A stretch of DNA of 12,144 bases from positions 1-12,144 of the forward strand of contig JACQAX010000237.1 of assembly GCA_016194795.1 (NCBI GenBank). Direction: 5' to 3'. The position numbers and the translations under genes were made by a program. Positions 1-7,924 of this stretch are shown here, piece after piece. The notes beneath the pieces were generated by a model. It searched no databases and was not told the DNA's origin. It saw nothing but the letters and a program-made list of their open reading frames with translations. Every line of letters begins with the position of its first letter. Position 1 is the first letter of the stretch. This stretch comes from Deltaproteobacteria bacterium (GTDB lineage Bacteria > Bdellovibrionota > UBA1018 > UBA923).

Positions 1-1984
1 AGCGGCACAGCAAGGCGCGCGCGATCGACACGCGCTGGCGCTCGCCGCCCGAGAGCTCGAAGCCGCGCTCGCCCACCGAGGTGTCGTAAGCGAGCGGATG
101 GCTCATGATGAAGCCGTGGGCGCTCGCGGCGCGAGCGGCCGCGAGAATCTCTTCCGGCGGCGCCTCGGGCCGGCCGTAACGGATGTTTTCGGCCAGCGTG
201 CCGCGAAACAGGAACGGCTCCTGCAGCACGAGGCTGATGCGCCGGCGGAGCTCGTCCTTCGGGAGCTGGCGCACGTCGACACCGTCGACCCGGATCGCGC
301 CGCTGTCGACGTCGTAGAACCGGCAGAGCAGGTTGATGAGCGAAGTCTTGCCCGAGCCGCTGCGCCCGACAATGCCGACGCGCGACCCGGGCGCGATGCG
401 GAAGCTCAGGTTCTGAAGCACGGGCTGCCCACGGCTGTAGCCAAACGTCACGTCGTCGAACTCGATGGCGCCTCCCGGCGCGGCCGCGGACGACGAGGCG
501 CCGTCGTCCCGCGCCTCGGGAAGCACGGCCGGAGCATCGAGGATCTCGAGGATCCGGTGCATCTGAGTGCTGAACTGCGTGAGCCACGTGGTGAGGTTCG
601 TCAGGCTTCCCAGCGGGCCGTAGAACATCGACAGATAGCCGAAGAAAGCCATGAGCGTGCCGAGGCTCACCTGCCCGTTGAGCACGTTGACGCCACCGAC
701 GTACCAGACGATCCAGCCGCCGACCTGGAACACGATGGCCATCACCGGGTAGAAGACCGCCGACGTGCGGTCGACGGCGCGCCGGGCGTCGCGCAGCCCG
801 GCCGAGATCCGGTCGAAGCGCCGCTGCTCGTGCGACTCCTGGCCGAAGGCCTTCACGACGCGAATTCCCGAGAGAATCCCGTTGAGCGTTCCGGCCTGCT
901 TCGACGAGCGGTCCCAGAGGCGCTGGAAGCGGGGGTGGACGTAGCGCCAGTAGACGAAGGCGCCGGCGATGACGAGCGGCGCCGGCACGAGTGTCCAGAG
1001 CGCCAGATGCGGGGCAAGCCTCAGCATCATGATGAACGAGAAGAGCACCAGGAGCAGCTGCATGAAAAAGCCCGACGTCAGCTGCGTGATGAAGCTCTGC
1101 ACGGCCTCGGTGTCGTAGGCGACGCGCCCGACGAGTGAGCCCGTCTCCTGCTTGCCGTAGTAGGCGAGCCCGAGCTTCTGGAGCTTGTCGACGAGCCGGC
1201 TGCGAACGTCGTACGTGAGCGAGTTGCCCACCGCGCCCGCGATGCGCCCGGTGGCGGCGGTGATCGTTCCGCGCGTGACGTGGACGAGCGCGAGCGTGGT
1301 GACGACGCCCGCGAGCAGACGGCGGGACGATTGCCCGGCAAGGAGGCGATACGGTTGGTCCGCCGCCTTGCCCGCCAAAACGTAGTCGACCAGAAAGCGA
1401 GTGAGCAGCGGCCAGGCCAGGTCAAGGAGGATGCCGAGGACGAGCAGCGCCATCATCACGGCCGAAGCGCGCCAGTACGGCCTCATCATCGCCAGTACCC
1501 GGCTCAGGGCGGCTCCGTGGTCGATGCAGCGCGGGCAGAGCTCGCCCGAAAACTCGAGCATGAGGTCGCACTTGGGGCAGCGATGTGAGTCGCGCGCGTC
1601 CTGGGTGACCGGTACGACCGGCTCCCCGCGGACGAGCTGGCCGAGGCGCACGGCGGCGCGGTCGAAGCTGAACTTGAGGCGGTTGCTGAAGCGAACCACG
1701 TCGATCCACACCGAGTCGATCTTGAGCTGCAGCAGGCCCGAGCCGATCGCCGCAATGGTGCGCACGTCGCTGATCTCGGCGGTCGTGTACAGGCAGGCCG
1801 GGTTCCGGCCGCGGGCCGGGTCGAAGAGCATCACGTGCCGGGCGGTGGCGATGAGCCACTGCGGATCGAAATCGCCGGAGGAGCCGACGTCGGCGGCGAG
1901 CGCGAGCTGCAGGTCGGCCACGCTGCAGCCGAGCTGTCGCAGCGACGCGAGAACTTCTTCGGGAGGACGGACGATCAGTTTCAT
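1..1984 (-). CDS. ABC exporter (fused permease-ATPase) with N-terminal zinc-ribbon extension, partial
   Basis: A fused exporter half-transporter of the MsbA/HlyB type; 661 residues are visible and the C-terminus lies beyond the window start. Residues 1-130 are a soluble domain whose alternating strands around residues 43-110 suggest a PH-like fold (inference). A zinc ribbon follows, with Cys136/Cys139 and Cys150/Cys153 (CPKC, 10 residues, CPRC). About six membrane segments follow, roughly at 173-197, 224-240, 300-322, 326-346, 409-431 and 438-460. The nucleotide-binding domain starts near 506, with Walker A GRSGSGKT (540-547), Q-loop Gln588 and signature LSGGERQ (644-650). Walker B and the H-loop would lie outside the window. 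The ATG at 1984 is the first start in frame, with only a weak GAG ribosome site. It sits 54 bp after the UDP-glucose dehydrogenase on the same strand, so it is probably co-transcribed. Export of the glycan made by the neighbouring operon is plausible but not shown; a lipid or peptide substrate is possible. Confidence 0.93.
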   Translation of the reverse strand, partial: MKLIVRPPEEVLASLRQLGCSVADLQLALAADVGSSGDFDPQWLIATARHVMLFDPARGRNPACLYTTAEISDVRTIAAIGSGLLQLKIDSVWIDVVRFSNRLKFSFDRAAVRLGQLVRGEPVVPVTQDARDSHRCPKCDLMLEFSGELCPRCIDHGAALSRVLAMMRPYWRASAVMMALLVLGILLDLAWPLLTRFLVDYVLAGKAADQPYRLLAGQSSRRLLAGVVTTLALVHVTRGTITAATGRIAGAVGNSLTYDVRSRLVDKLQKLGLAYYGKQETGSLVGRVAYDTEAVQSFITQLTSGFFMQLLLVLFSFIMMLRLAPHLALWTLVPAPLVIAGAFVYWRYVHPRFQRLWDRSSKQAGTLNGILSGIRVVKAFGQESHEQRRFDRISAGLRDARRAVDRTSAVFYPVMAIVFQVGGWIVWYVGGVNVLNGQVSLGTLMAFFGYLSMFYGPLGSLTNLTTWLTQFSTQMHRILEILDAPAVLPEARDDGASSSAAAPGGAIEFDDVTFGYSRGQPVLQNLSFRIAPGSRVGIVGRSGSGKTSLINLLCRFYDVDSGAIRVDGVDVRQLPKDELRRRISLVLQEPFLFRGTLAENIRYGRPEAPPEEILAAARAASAHGFIMSHPLAYDTSVGERGFELSGGERQRVSIARALLCR

Positions 1985-2038
1985 CGCTCTATAAAAGTCG
2001 AGATGCGGTGCTCTTTGGAAGAGGCATTTTAAGAAATC

Positions 2039-3406
2039 TCAAGCCGCGCGTCCGCTGCCCAGGGGCAGCCGCTTCGTGTCGCGGCGGGCGCCTTTCTTCC
2101 CGGGCGCTCCGCGACCCACTCCATAGTAAGCGAAACCGTGGCCTCGCGCCTGGCTCATCGAGAGCGCGTTGCGCCCGTCGAAGAGTACGTGCTCGCGCAT
2201 GTAGCGCTTGAGCAACGGATAGTCGGGTCGGACGAGCTCGGGCCACTCGGTGGCGAGCACCAGCCCGTCGGCGTTCTCGGCCGCCTCGTAGGCGCTCTCG
2301 CAAAGCTCGACCTCGGGGTGGAGCAGGGCGCGCGCGTTGGCGCCGGCCACGGGATCGAACGCGCGCACGCGGGCGCCGGTCCGCGCGAGCTCGCGCGCCA
2401 GGATAAGGGCGGGCGCCTCGCGGACGTCGTCGGTGTCGGGCTTGAACGCCAGGCCCCACAGCGCCACCGTGCGGCCGGCGAGGCTTGCGCCGAAATGCCG
2501 GTGGACCGCGCTCATCAGATGCGTCTTCTGCGTCTCATTGACGTCTTCGGTGGCGGCAACGATGCTCAGCGGAACGCCGGCGTCCTTGGCCGTGGCGAGA
2601 AGGGCACGGATGTCTTTCGGAAAACACGAGCCGCCATAGCCGATGCCGGCCTGGAGGAAATGCCGGCCGATACGGGCGTCGAGCGCCATCCCATGCCGCA
2701 CGCTTTCGATGTCGGCGCCGAGCGCCTCGCACAGCCGCGAGAGCTCGTTCATGAAGCTGATACGGGTGGCAAGAAAGGAGTTGCAGGCGTACTTGGTGAG
2801 CTCGGCCGATACCGGATCGGTCTCCAGGATGAGGCGTTCATCCGTGACGAACGGCAGGTAGAGCTGCTTCAGGGTTTCGAAGGCCGTCTTCGAGCCCGTC
2901 CCGAGGACGACGCGCTCGGGCCGCAGGAAGTCTCGCACCGCCGAGCCCTCGCGCAGGAACTCCGGGTTGCTGACGACTTCGAACGGGTGCGCCGCCTCCG
3001 AGCGAAGCCATTCGGCCACGAGCCGGTGCGTGCCCACCGGAACGGTCGACTTGTTCACGACGATCAGCGACCCGTCCATCGCACGCGCCGTTTCCCGCGC
3101 GGCTTCCTCGAGAAAGCCGAGGTCGGCGTCGCCCTCGGCGTTCGAAGGCGTTCCCACGGTCATGAACACGACGTCGGCGCCGCGTGTTCCGTCGCGCACG
3201 GAGGTCGTGTAGCTCAAGTTGCCGCGCGCGAGGCCGCGTCGCACGAGCTGCTCGAGCTGCGGCTCGTAGATGATCGGCTTGCCGGCCGAGAGCGCCGCGA
3301 CTTTCGACGCGTCCTTGTCGACGCAGCAGACGTGGTTGCCCGTCTCGGCGAAGCAGGCCCCGGCGACCGTTCCGACATAGCCAGTTCCGATGATCGTGAC
3401 TCGCAT
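2039..3406 (-). CDS. ugd: UDP-glucose 6-dehydrogenase
   Basis: Cytosolic enzyme that oxidises UDP-glucose to UDP-glucuronate in two NAD+-dependent steps; 455 residues, normal for the family. The N-terminal Rossmann fold has GTGYVG at 7-12 and an acidic residue ending strand 2 (Asp30). The catalytic set is visible: NPEFLREG (147-154, Glu149), the central AELTKYACNSFLATRISFMN segment (201-220, with Lys205 and Asn209), and the nucleophile Cys261 in GGSCFPKD (258-265). A C-terminal Rossmann domain binds the UDP-sugar. The last ~25 residues form a basic, Gly-rich tail. The ATG at 3406 is preceded by AAGGAAGG (3417-3424) at 10-nt spacing. It is divergent from the glycan operon and upstream of the ABC exporter. 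UDP-glucuronate is a usual precursor for acidic or pentose sugars in surface glycans. A UDP-ManNAc dehydrogenase is less likely because the active-site motifs follow the Ugd/TuaD type. Confidence 0.96.
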   Translation of the reverse strand: MRVTIIGTGYVGTVAGACFAETGNHVCCVDKDASKVAALSAGKPIIYEPQLEQLVRRGLARGNLSYTTSVRDGTRGADVVFMTVGTPSNAEGDADLGFLEEAARETARAMDGSLIVVNKSTVPVGTHRLVAEWLRSEAAHPFEVVSNPEFLREGSAVRDFLRPERVVLGTGSKTAFETLKQLYLPFVTDERLILETDPVSAELTKYACNSFLATRISFMNELSRLCEALGADIESVRHGMALDARIGRHFLQAGIGYGGSCFPKDIRALLATAKDAGVPLSIVAATEDVNETQKTHLMSAVHRHFGASLAGRTVALWGLAFKPDTDDVREAPALILARELARTGARVRAFDPVAGANARALLHPEVELCESAYEAAENADGLVLATEWPELVRPDYPLLKRYMREHVLFDGRNALSMSQARGHGFAYYGVGRGAPGKKGARRDTKRLPLGSGRAA

Positions 3407-3416
3407 TTTTTTCCAA

Positions 3417-3424
3417 CCTTCCTT
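3417..3424 (-). promoter_or_regulatory. Ribosome binding site of ugd
   Basis: Read on the minus strand, AAGGAAGG lies 10 nt before the ATG at 3406. It is the only purine-rich, Shine-Dalgarno-like stretch in this leader and supports the chosen start. Confidence 0.6.
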
Positions 3425-3430
3425 TCTTGG

Positions 3431-3461
3431 TAGAAAAACTAGGCGAAGCGCGCGGTGTCAA
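3431..3461 (-). promoter_or_regulatory. Candidate sigma-70-type promoter for ugd and the ABC exporter
   Basis: On the minus strand a perfect TTGACA hexamer occupies 3461-3456, followed after 15-19 nt by an AT-rich run (AGTTTTTCTA, 3440-3431) in otherwise GC-rich DNA. The run has no good TATAAT match; TTTTTC sits at 17-nt spacing and TTTCTA at 19. Transcription from here would give a leader of about 20 nt carrying the ribosome site. The location in the only divergent gap supports it, but the weak -10 keeps it a candidate. I could not find a convincing promoter for the plus-strand operon in 3407-3550. Confidence 0.35.
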
Positions 3462-3535
3462 TCAACGGTCCGCGCGTCATCCACGGGCCCGCGATTTGCA
3501 TTCGGTTCGCAGGGGTCGGACGGTCAACCGAAAAT

Positions 3536-3541
3536 GGAGGG
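3536..3541 (+). promoter_or_regulatory. Ribosome binding site that fixes the start of the first operon gene
   Basis: GGAGGG lies 9 nt before the ATG at 3551. The reading frame is open further upstream to a GTG at 3455, but those 32 extra codons would precede the conserved start of the Rossmann fold and have no ribosome site. The ATG at 3551 is therefore the better start. Confidence 0.75.
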
Positions 3542-3550
3542 TCTGAGACC

Positions 3551-4669
3551 ATGACACAGAAGGTGCTCATCACGGGTGGCGCGGGCTTCATAGGGAATCA
3601 TCTTGCTGGCGAGTTGCTGGAAGCCGGTCATCGGGTGCGGGTGCTCGACAACCTGGCTTCGCAGGTGCATGGCGAGGATGCCGCGCTCCCGAGCGATCTT
3701 CCCGCCGGTGTCGAGATGGTGAGGGGTGACGTGCGGTCGCCCGCCGACGTTCGCCGCGCCATCAAGGATATCGACGTAGTTTATCACTTCGCGGCGTCGG
3801 TCGGCGTCGGGCAGAGCATGTACCAGATCCGTCATTATACGGACAATAACAACGTCGGCACGGCGAGCCTTCTCGAGGCTCTCGCCGAGCAAAAGCCGCG
3901 CCGCCTGATCGTGGCCTCGAGCATGAGCCTCTATGGCGAGGGTGTCTACCGCGCCCCTGACGGAACCTTGCACCAGGACGTCAGCCGCAATCTCGAGCGC
4001 CTGCGCTTTCACGACTGGGAGCCGCGCGACGCCGCCGGCCAGGTGCTGGAGCCGGTCGCCACGCCCGAAACCAAGCGCCCGAATCTCGCGTCCGTTTATG
4101 CGCTTTCGAAATTCGACCAGGAGCAGCTCTGCCTCATCTTCGGCCGCGCTTACGGCGTGCCGACCGTCGCGCTGCGTTTCTTCAATGTTTACGGTCCCGG
4201 GCAGGCACTCTCCAACCCGTACACCGGCGTGATGGCGATTTTCGCGTCGCGCCTGTTGAACGGGAAGGCACCGCTCATCTTCGAGGATGGCAATCAGCGG
4301 CGCGATTTCGTCCACGTGAGCGACGTCGTGCGGTGCTGCCGGCTGGCGATGGAAAGAGAACGCATCGACGGCGAAACGTTCAACGTCGGAAGCGGCGAGA
4401 ACTTCTCGGTCGCCGAGATCGCGCGCCAGATGGCGCGCTCGCTCGGCAAGGCGTATCTCGAGCCGGAGATCACCATGAAGTACCGCCAGGGCGACATCCG
4501 CCACTGCTTCGCCGACATCGGAAAGGCAAGAGAGCTTCTGGGCTACCAGCCGTCGGTGACGCTCGGGCAGGGCATCAACGACCTGGCGGAATGGCTCGCG
4601 GGACGGTCGGCAGTAGACCGCACGGCCGAGGCGGGCGGCGAGCTCGCCCAGAGGGGGCTGGCGATATGA
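3551..4669 (+). CDS. NAD-dependent nucleotide-sugar epimerase, dTDP-L-rhamnose 4-epimerase-like (extended SDR)
   Basis: An extended short-chain dehydrogenase of 372 residues that likely epimerises or dehydrates a nucleotide sugar in the cytosol. It shows TGGAGFIG at 8-15 (NAD-binding), Asp33 at the end of strand 2 (NAD preference), the Ser-rich strand VASSMSLYGEG at 121-131, and catalytic Tyr183 and Lys187 (YALSK). The C-terminal half has RFFNVYGPGQALSNPYTG (209-226), FEDGNQRRDFVHVSD (244-258) and GDIRHCFADI (314-323). These resemble proteins annotated as dTDP-L-rhamnose 4-epimerase or WbiB, a family-level match from memory; the real substrate cannot be read from sequence. The start at 3551 is supported by GGAGGG and by the position of the Rossmann motif. 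It is the first gene of the plus-strand operon and overlaps the next epimerase by 4 nt (ATGA). UDP-glucose 4-epimerase activity is an alternative. Confidence 0.92.
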   Translation: MTQKVLITGGAGFIGNHLAGELLEAGHRVRVLDNLASQVHGEDAALPSDLPAGVEMVRGDVRSPADVRRAIKDIDVVYHFAASVGVGQSMYQIRHYTDNNNVGTASLLEALAEQKPRRLIVASSMSLYGEGVYRAPDGTLHQDVSRNLERLRFHDWEPRDAAGQVLEPVATPETKRPNLASVYALSKFDQEQLCLIFGRAYGVPTVALRFFNVYGPGQALSNPYTGVMAIFASRLLNGKAPLIFEDGNQRRDFVHVSDVVRCCRLAMERERIDGETFNVGSGENFSVAEIARQMARSLGKAYLEPEITMKYRQGDIRHCFADIGKARELLGYQPSVTLGQGINDLAEWLAGRSAVDRTAEAGGELAQRGLAI

Positions 4670-5739
4670 AAGCGGCGTTGATCACCGGCGGAGCCGGCTT
4701 CATCGGGACGAACCTCGCGGATCGCCTCGCGGGCGAAGGCCGCACCGTTTATCTCTACGACAACCTTTCTCGCCCCGGCGTAGTGCGCAATCTGTACTGG
4801 CTGCAGCAGCAGCATGGCGAACGGATCCGCTTCATCTATGGTGACGTGCGGAACGCCAACCTCCTGCGCGAGGCCGTCCAGGAGGTCGACTCCGTTTTCC
4901 ACCTGGCCGCGCAGGTCGCCGTGACGACCAGCCTGGTGACCCCGGTCGTCGACTTCGAGGTCAACGCCCGCGGCACGCTCAACGTCCTCGAGGCCGTTCG
5001 CGCCGCGCGCAAGCCGCCGCGCCTCATTTATACGTCGACGAACAAGGTGCTGGGGGGCCTAGAGCACGTCCGGCTGCGCGAGAGCGAGACGCGCTACGAG
5101 CCCGAAGACCCCGAGCTGTGCGCGCGCGGCATCGGCGAAAGCCAGGGCCTCGACTTCTGCAGCCCTTACGGGTGCTCGAAGGGCGCGGCCGACCAGTATG
5201 TCCTCGACTACGCGCGCGTGTACGGGATTCCCGCCTGCGTCTTCCGGATGAGCTGCATCTACGGGCCGCACCAGTGCGGCAACGAGGATCAGGGCTGGGT
5301 CGCGCATTTCCTGCTCAGCGCGCTGAGCGGCCGCGAGATCACCTTTTACGGCGACGGAAAGCAGGTGCGCGACGCGCTCTACGTCGACGATCTGATCGAG
5401 GCTTTCTCGATCGCCGAGCGCGACATCGGGCGGCTTACGGCTCGAGCGTTCAACATCGGCGGATCTCCGGCCAACACGACGAGCCTGCTCGAGCTGGTAC
5501 AGCTCATCGGCGAGCTGCATGGCCAGGGACCACTCGTGCGGAAAGAGGACTGGCGCCCGTCCGACCAGCGCTATTTCGTGTCCGACACGCGGCCCTTCGA
5601 AGTGGCGACCGGCTGGCGCCCGTCGACCGGCGTCGCCGAAGGCGTGCGCAAGCTCTACCACTGGCTGCGCGACAACGCGTTCGAGACGCCGCCGTTTTTC
5701 CTGCCGGGTCAGGCGGAAGCGTCGCCGGAGGCGGCATGA
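4666..5739 (+). CDS. NAD-dependent epimerase, CDP-paratose 2-epimerase (tyvelose epimerase)-like
   Basis: An extended SDR of 357 residues. It has TGGAGFIG at 7-14, Asp32 ending strand 2, YTSTNKV at 122-128, and catalytic Tyr168 and Lys172 in SPYGCSKGAADQY (166-178). RMSCIYGPHQCGNEDQGWVA (194-213) and FYGDGKQVRDALYVDDL (227-243) are typical of the CDP-paratose/CDP-tyvelose 2-epimerase group, which inverts C2 of a CDP-3,6-dideoxyhexose. WRPSDQRYFVSDTR (296-309) near the C-terminus also fits that group. No CDP-sugar pathway genes (cytidylyltransferase, 4,6-dehydratase, 3-deoxygenase) are in the window, so the substrate may be another nucleotide sugar. GAGGGGG (4651-4657) lies 8 nt before the start, and the ATGA overlap points to translational coupling. 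It shares only general SDR architecture with the epimerase upstream, so the pair is not a recent duplication. Confidence 0.92.
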   Translation: MKAALITGGAGFIGTNLADRLAGEGRTVYLYDNLSRPGVVRNLYWLQQQHGERIRFIYGDVRNANLLREAVQEVDSVFHLAAQVAVTTSLVTPVVDFEVNARGTLNVLEAVRAARKPPRLIYTSTNKVLGGLEHVRLRESETRYEPEDPELCARGIGESQGLDFCSPYGCSKGAADQYVLDYARVYGIPACVFRMSCIYGPHQCGNEDQGWVAHFLLSALSGREITFYGDGKQVRDALYVDDLIEAFSIAERDIGRLTARAFNIGGSPANTTSLLELVQLIGELHGQGPLVRKEDWRPSDQRYFVSDTRPFEVATGWRPSTGVAEGVRKLYHWLRDNAFETPPFFLPGQAEASPEAA

Positions 5740-6833
5740 AGGTACTGATGACGGCCGATACCGTCGGCGGCGTGTGGACCTATGCGATCGAGCTCGCCGG
5801 TTTGTTGGGCGGGTACGGCGTCGAGGTCGACCTCGCCACGATGGGGCGCAAGCTCACGCAGGCGCAGCGGCGCGAAGCCGGGCGCCTCAGCAACGTGCTC
5901 GTGCATGAAACGGAGTACCGGCTCGAGTGGATGTCCGAGCCCTGGGCCGACGTCGAGCGCGCCGGCGGCTGGCTGCTCGACCTCGAGCAGCGCCTGGCGC
6001 CGGACGTGATTCATCTCAACAACTACTGCCACGCCAGCGTGCCGTTCTCCGCCCCCAAGCTCGTCGTCGGTCACTCGTGCGTTTATTCGTGGTGGGAGTC
6101 GGTTCACGGCACGGAGCCCTCGCCCGAGTGGGCCCGCTATCACGAGGCGGTGACGGCCGGGCTCGCGGCGGCCGACTTCGTCGCGGCGCCCTCGCGGGCG
6201 ATGCTCAACGCGCTCCACCGGCATTACGGCATCAAAGGGCGGTACGCGGTCATTCCCAACGCGAGAACGCTTGCCGCCGCGGCGAGCTCCGACACCGTAA
6301 AGGAGCCCTTCATCCTCGCCGCCGGCCGCGCCTGGGACGCGGCTAAGAATCTCGAGCTGCTCGATCGCGCGGCCGCCGGCCTCGACTGGCCGCTCGTGGT
6401 GGCCGGCGCCTGTGAAAGCCCCGACGGGCGGGGCGCGAGCTTCCGAAACGCCAGACCGCTCGGCGAGCTCCCGGCCGAGGAGCTCCGCGACTACTACTCG
6501 CGCGCCTCGATCTACGCGTTGCCCGCGCGCTACGAGCCTTTCGGGCTCTCGGTGCTCGAGGCGGCCGCGCACGGCTGCGCGCTCGTGCTCGGCAACATCC
6601 CGAGCCTCCGCGAAAATTGGATGGGCGCCGCGGCGTTCGCGCCTCCCGAGAGCGAGCACGCGGTTCGCGAGGCGATCCGGTATCTCATTCGCGAGCCCGA
6701 AGAGCGGCAAAGGCTCGGCCGGCTGGCGCGCGAGCGCTCGCGCCGCTTCGAGCCGTCCGTGATGGCGGAGGCGTACCTCTCTTTGTACGACGAGCTGCTT
6801 CGGGAAGAGGAGGCGGGCGCATGCGCTTCGTAA
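5736..6833 (+). CDS. GT4-type glycosyltransferase (GT-B fold)
   Basis: A retaining-type glycosyltransferase of 365 residues, with two Rossmann domains and no membrane segments. The N-terminal acceptor domain starts MKVLMTADTVGGVWTYAIEL, with the glycine-rich loop (GGVWTY, 11-16) usual for GT4 enzymes. VGHSCVYSWW (111-120) carries the His often found near the acceptor or phosphate site. The C-terminal domain has FILAAGRAWDAAKNLELL (192-209) and the EX7E motif EPFGLSVLEA (267-276, Glu267 and Glu275), which binds the nucleotide-sugar donor. The family is known to use UDP-, GDP- or ADP-sugars; the donor here is unknown. GGAGG (5727-5731) precedes the start by 4 nt; the gene overlaps its upstream neighbour by 4 nt and its downstream neighbour by 13 nt. 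It is the only classical GT4 of the four transferases and may add the first or branching sugar. Confidence 0.92.
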   Translation: MKVLMTADTVGGVWTYAIELAGLLGGYGVEVDLATMGRKLTQAQRREAGRLSNVLVHETEYRLEWMSEPWADVERAGGWLLDLEQRLAPDVIHLNNYCHASVPFSAPKLVVGHSCVYSWWESVHGTEPSPEWARYHEAVTAGLAAADFVAAPSRAMLNALHRHYGIKGRYAVIPNARTLAAAASSDTVKEPFILAAGRAWDAAKNLELLDRAAAGLDWPLVVAGACESPDGRGASFRNARPLGELPAEELRDYYSRASIYALPARYEPFGLSVLEAAAHGCALVLGNIPSLRENWMGAAAFAPPESEHAVREAIRYLIREPEERQRLGRLARERSRRFEPSVMAEAYLSLYDELLREEEAGACAS

Positions 6834-7924
6834 TGTTTTACCACTCGCTGATCTCGGACTGGAATCACGGGAACGCGCATTTTCTGAGGGGGGTCGTCAC
6901 CGAGCTCCTGGCGCGAGGCCATGAGGTGACGGTGTTCGAGCCCGGCGACTCGTGGAGCGTCGACAACCTGGTGCGCGACCACGGGCTCGAGCCGCTGCTG
7001 GATTTCCAGGAGTATTACCCCGGGCTTTCGAGCGTCCGTTACTCGCTCGCCGGCCTCGACCTCGAGCGAGAGCTCGAAGACGCCGACGTCGTGCTCGTGC
7101 ACGAGTGGAACGACCCGGAGCTCGTGCGAAGCATCGGGCGGCATCGCGCGCGGGGCGGAAGCTACCGGCTCTTCTTCCACGACACCCACCATCGCATGGC
7201 CACCGACCCGCAGGCGATGGGCGGCTACGAGATCGACCACTACGACGGCGTGCTGGCCTTCGGCGAGGTGATCGCCGAGCTCTACCGCGAGCGCGGCTGG
7301 CGGCGCCAGGCCTGGACCTGGCATGAGGCGGCCGATACCCGCATTTTCCGGCCGCGAAAACCCGAACCGCGCGACGGCGACGTGGTCTGGATCGGAAACT
7401 GGGGCGACGGCGAGCGTACCGAGGAGCTTCAGGAGTTTCTCTTCGGTCCCGTCACCGAGCTCGGTCTCAGAGCCCGCATCCACGGGGTGCGCTATCCCGA
7501 GGATGCCCGCCGCAAGCTCGCGAGCGCCGGCATCGAGTATCGGGGCTGGGTCGCCAACTTTCAGGCACCTGAAATTTTCGCGCGCTTCGCGGCCACGGTG
7601 CACGTTCCGAGGCGTCCATACGCCCGCACGCTTCCCGGCATCCCGACCATCCGCGTGTTCGAGGCGCTGGCTTGCGGCATCCCGCTGGTGAGCGCGCCGT
7701 GGAACGACGTCGAAGGCCTGTTCCGCCCGGGTACCGACTATCTCGTCGCGCGCGATGGCCGGGAGATGCGCCAGCAGCTGAAGCTGCTGCTCGCGGATCG
7801 CGCGGCCGCCGCCGAGCTGGCGCGCCATGGGCTCGAGACGGTCTTCGCGCGGCACACGTGCGCCCATCGGGTTGACGAGCTGTTCACGATCATTGGAGAG
7901 GACAAATGCAGACGAGTCGCATGA
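6821..7924 (+). CDS. Glycosyltransferase, CgeB-like family, first of three
   Basis: A GT-B-type protein of 367 residues. The opening (YHSLISDWNHGNAHFLRGVV, 7-26) matches the pattern S-x-x-S-x-W-x-x-G-x-A seen in the two genes that follow. The middle carries FFHDTHHRMATD (118-129), where the other two have a D-x-D-x-P-x-T-x-D motif, and then YDGVLAFGE (141-149). The C-terminal half has VWIGNWGDGERTEEL (189-203) and GIPTIRVFEALACGIPLVSA (273-292), the donor-binding region of Glyco_trans_1_2/CgeB proteins. CgeB was named for a Bacillus spore-coat maturation gene and is presumed to be a glycosyltransferase; donor and acceptor here are unknown. GAGGAGG (6807-6813) sits 7 nt before the start. The upstream gene runs 13 nt into it. 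There is no signal peptide or membrane segment, so it acts in the cytosol. Confidence 0.88.
   Translation: MRFVMFYHSLISDWNHGNAHFLRGVVTELLARGHEVTVFEPGDSWSVDNLVRDHGLEPLLDFQEYYPGLSSVRYSLAGLDLERELEDADVVLVHEWNDPELVRSIGRHRARGGSYRLFFHDTHHRMATDPQAMGGYEIDHYDGVLAFGEVIAELYRERGWRRQAWTWHEAADTRIFRPRKPEPRDGDVVWIGNWGDGERTEELQEFLFGPVTELGLRARIHGVRYPEDARRKLASAGIEYRGWVANFQAPEIFARFAATVHVPRRPYARTLPGIPTIRVFEALACGIPLVSAPWNDVEGLFRPGTDYLVARDGREMRQQLKLLLADRAAAAELARHGLETVFARHTCAHRVDELFTIIGEDKCRRVA
7895..7901 (+). promoter_or_regulatory. Ribosome binding site of the second CgeB-like gene
   Basis: GGAGAGG inside the end of the preceding gene favours the ATG at 7906 over the in-frame ATG at 7921. GGAG lies 7 nt before 7906. 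The later ATG would give a protein starting MKWAFFG and cannot be excluded. Confidence 0.55.

Larger units (their letters stand above)
3407..3550. promoter_or_regulatory. Divergent intergenic region between ugd and the glycan operon
   Basis: This 144-bp stretch is the only sizeable non-coding gap in the window and must hold the control region for both directions, unless the plus-strand operon is driven from elsewhere. The ugd-proximal end is AT-rich with a TTGACA hexamer; the operon-proximal end holds a clear ribosome site. I saw no convincing inverted repeat, riboswitch or terminator in it. Confidence 0.5.

Noticed and set aside
98..1138. Long plus-strand open frame opposite the ABC exporter
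   Set aside because: Its translation is Arg/Ala/Glu/His-rich with no recognisable motif, and it lies antisense to a gene with full ABC motifs. In GC-rich DNA such shadows are common.
1..1984. ABC exporter as a truncated gene
   Set aside because: The missing Walker B and H-loop lie beyond the window edge; the frame is still open at position 1.
1985..2038. Terminator between ugd and the ABC exporter
   Set aside because: No GC-rich stem followed by a T-run was seen on the minus strand in these 54 bases.
2138..3433. 431-codon plus-strand open frame opposite ugd
   Set aside because: The opposite strand encodes a complete UDP-glucose dehydrogenase with all catalytic residues, and this frame has no domain signature or ribosome site.
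3455..3550. Upstream extension of the first epimerase to a GTG at 3455
   Set aside because: It adds 32 residues before the Rossmann strand and lacks a ribosome site; GGAGGG directly precedes the ATG at 3551.
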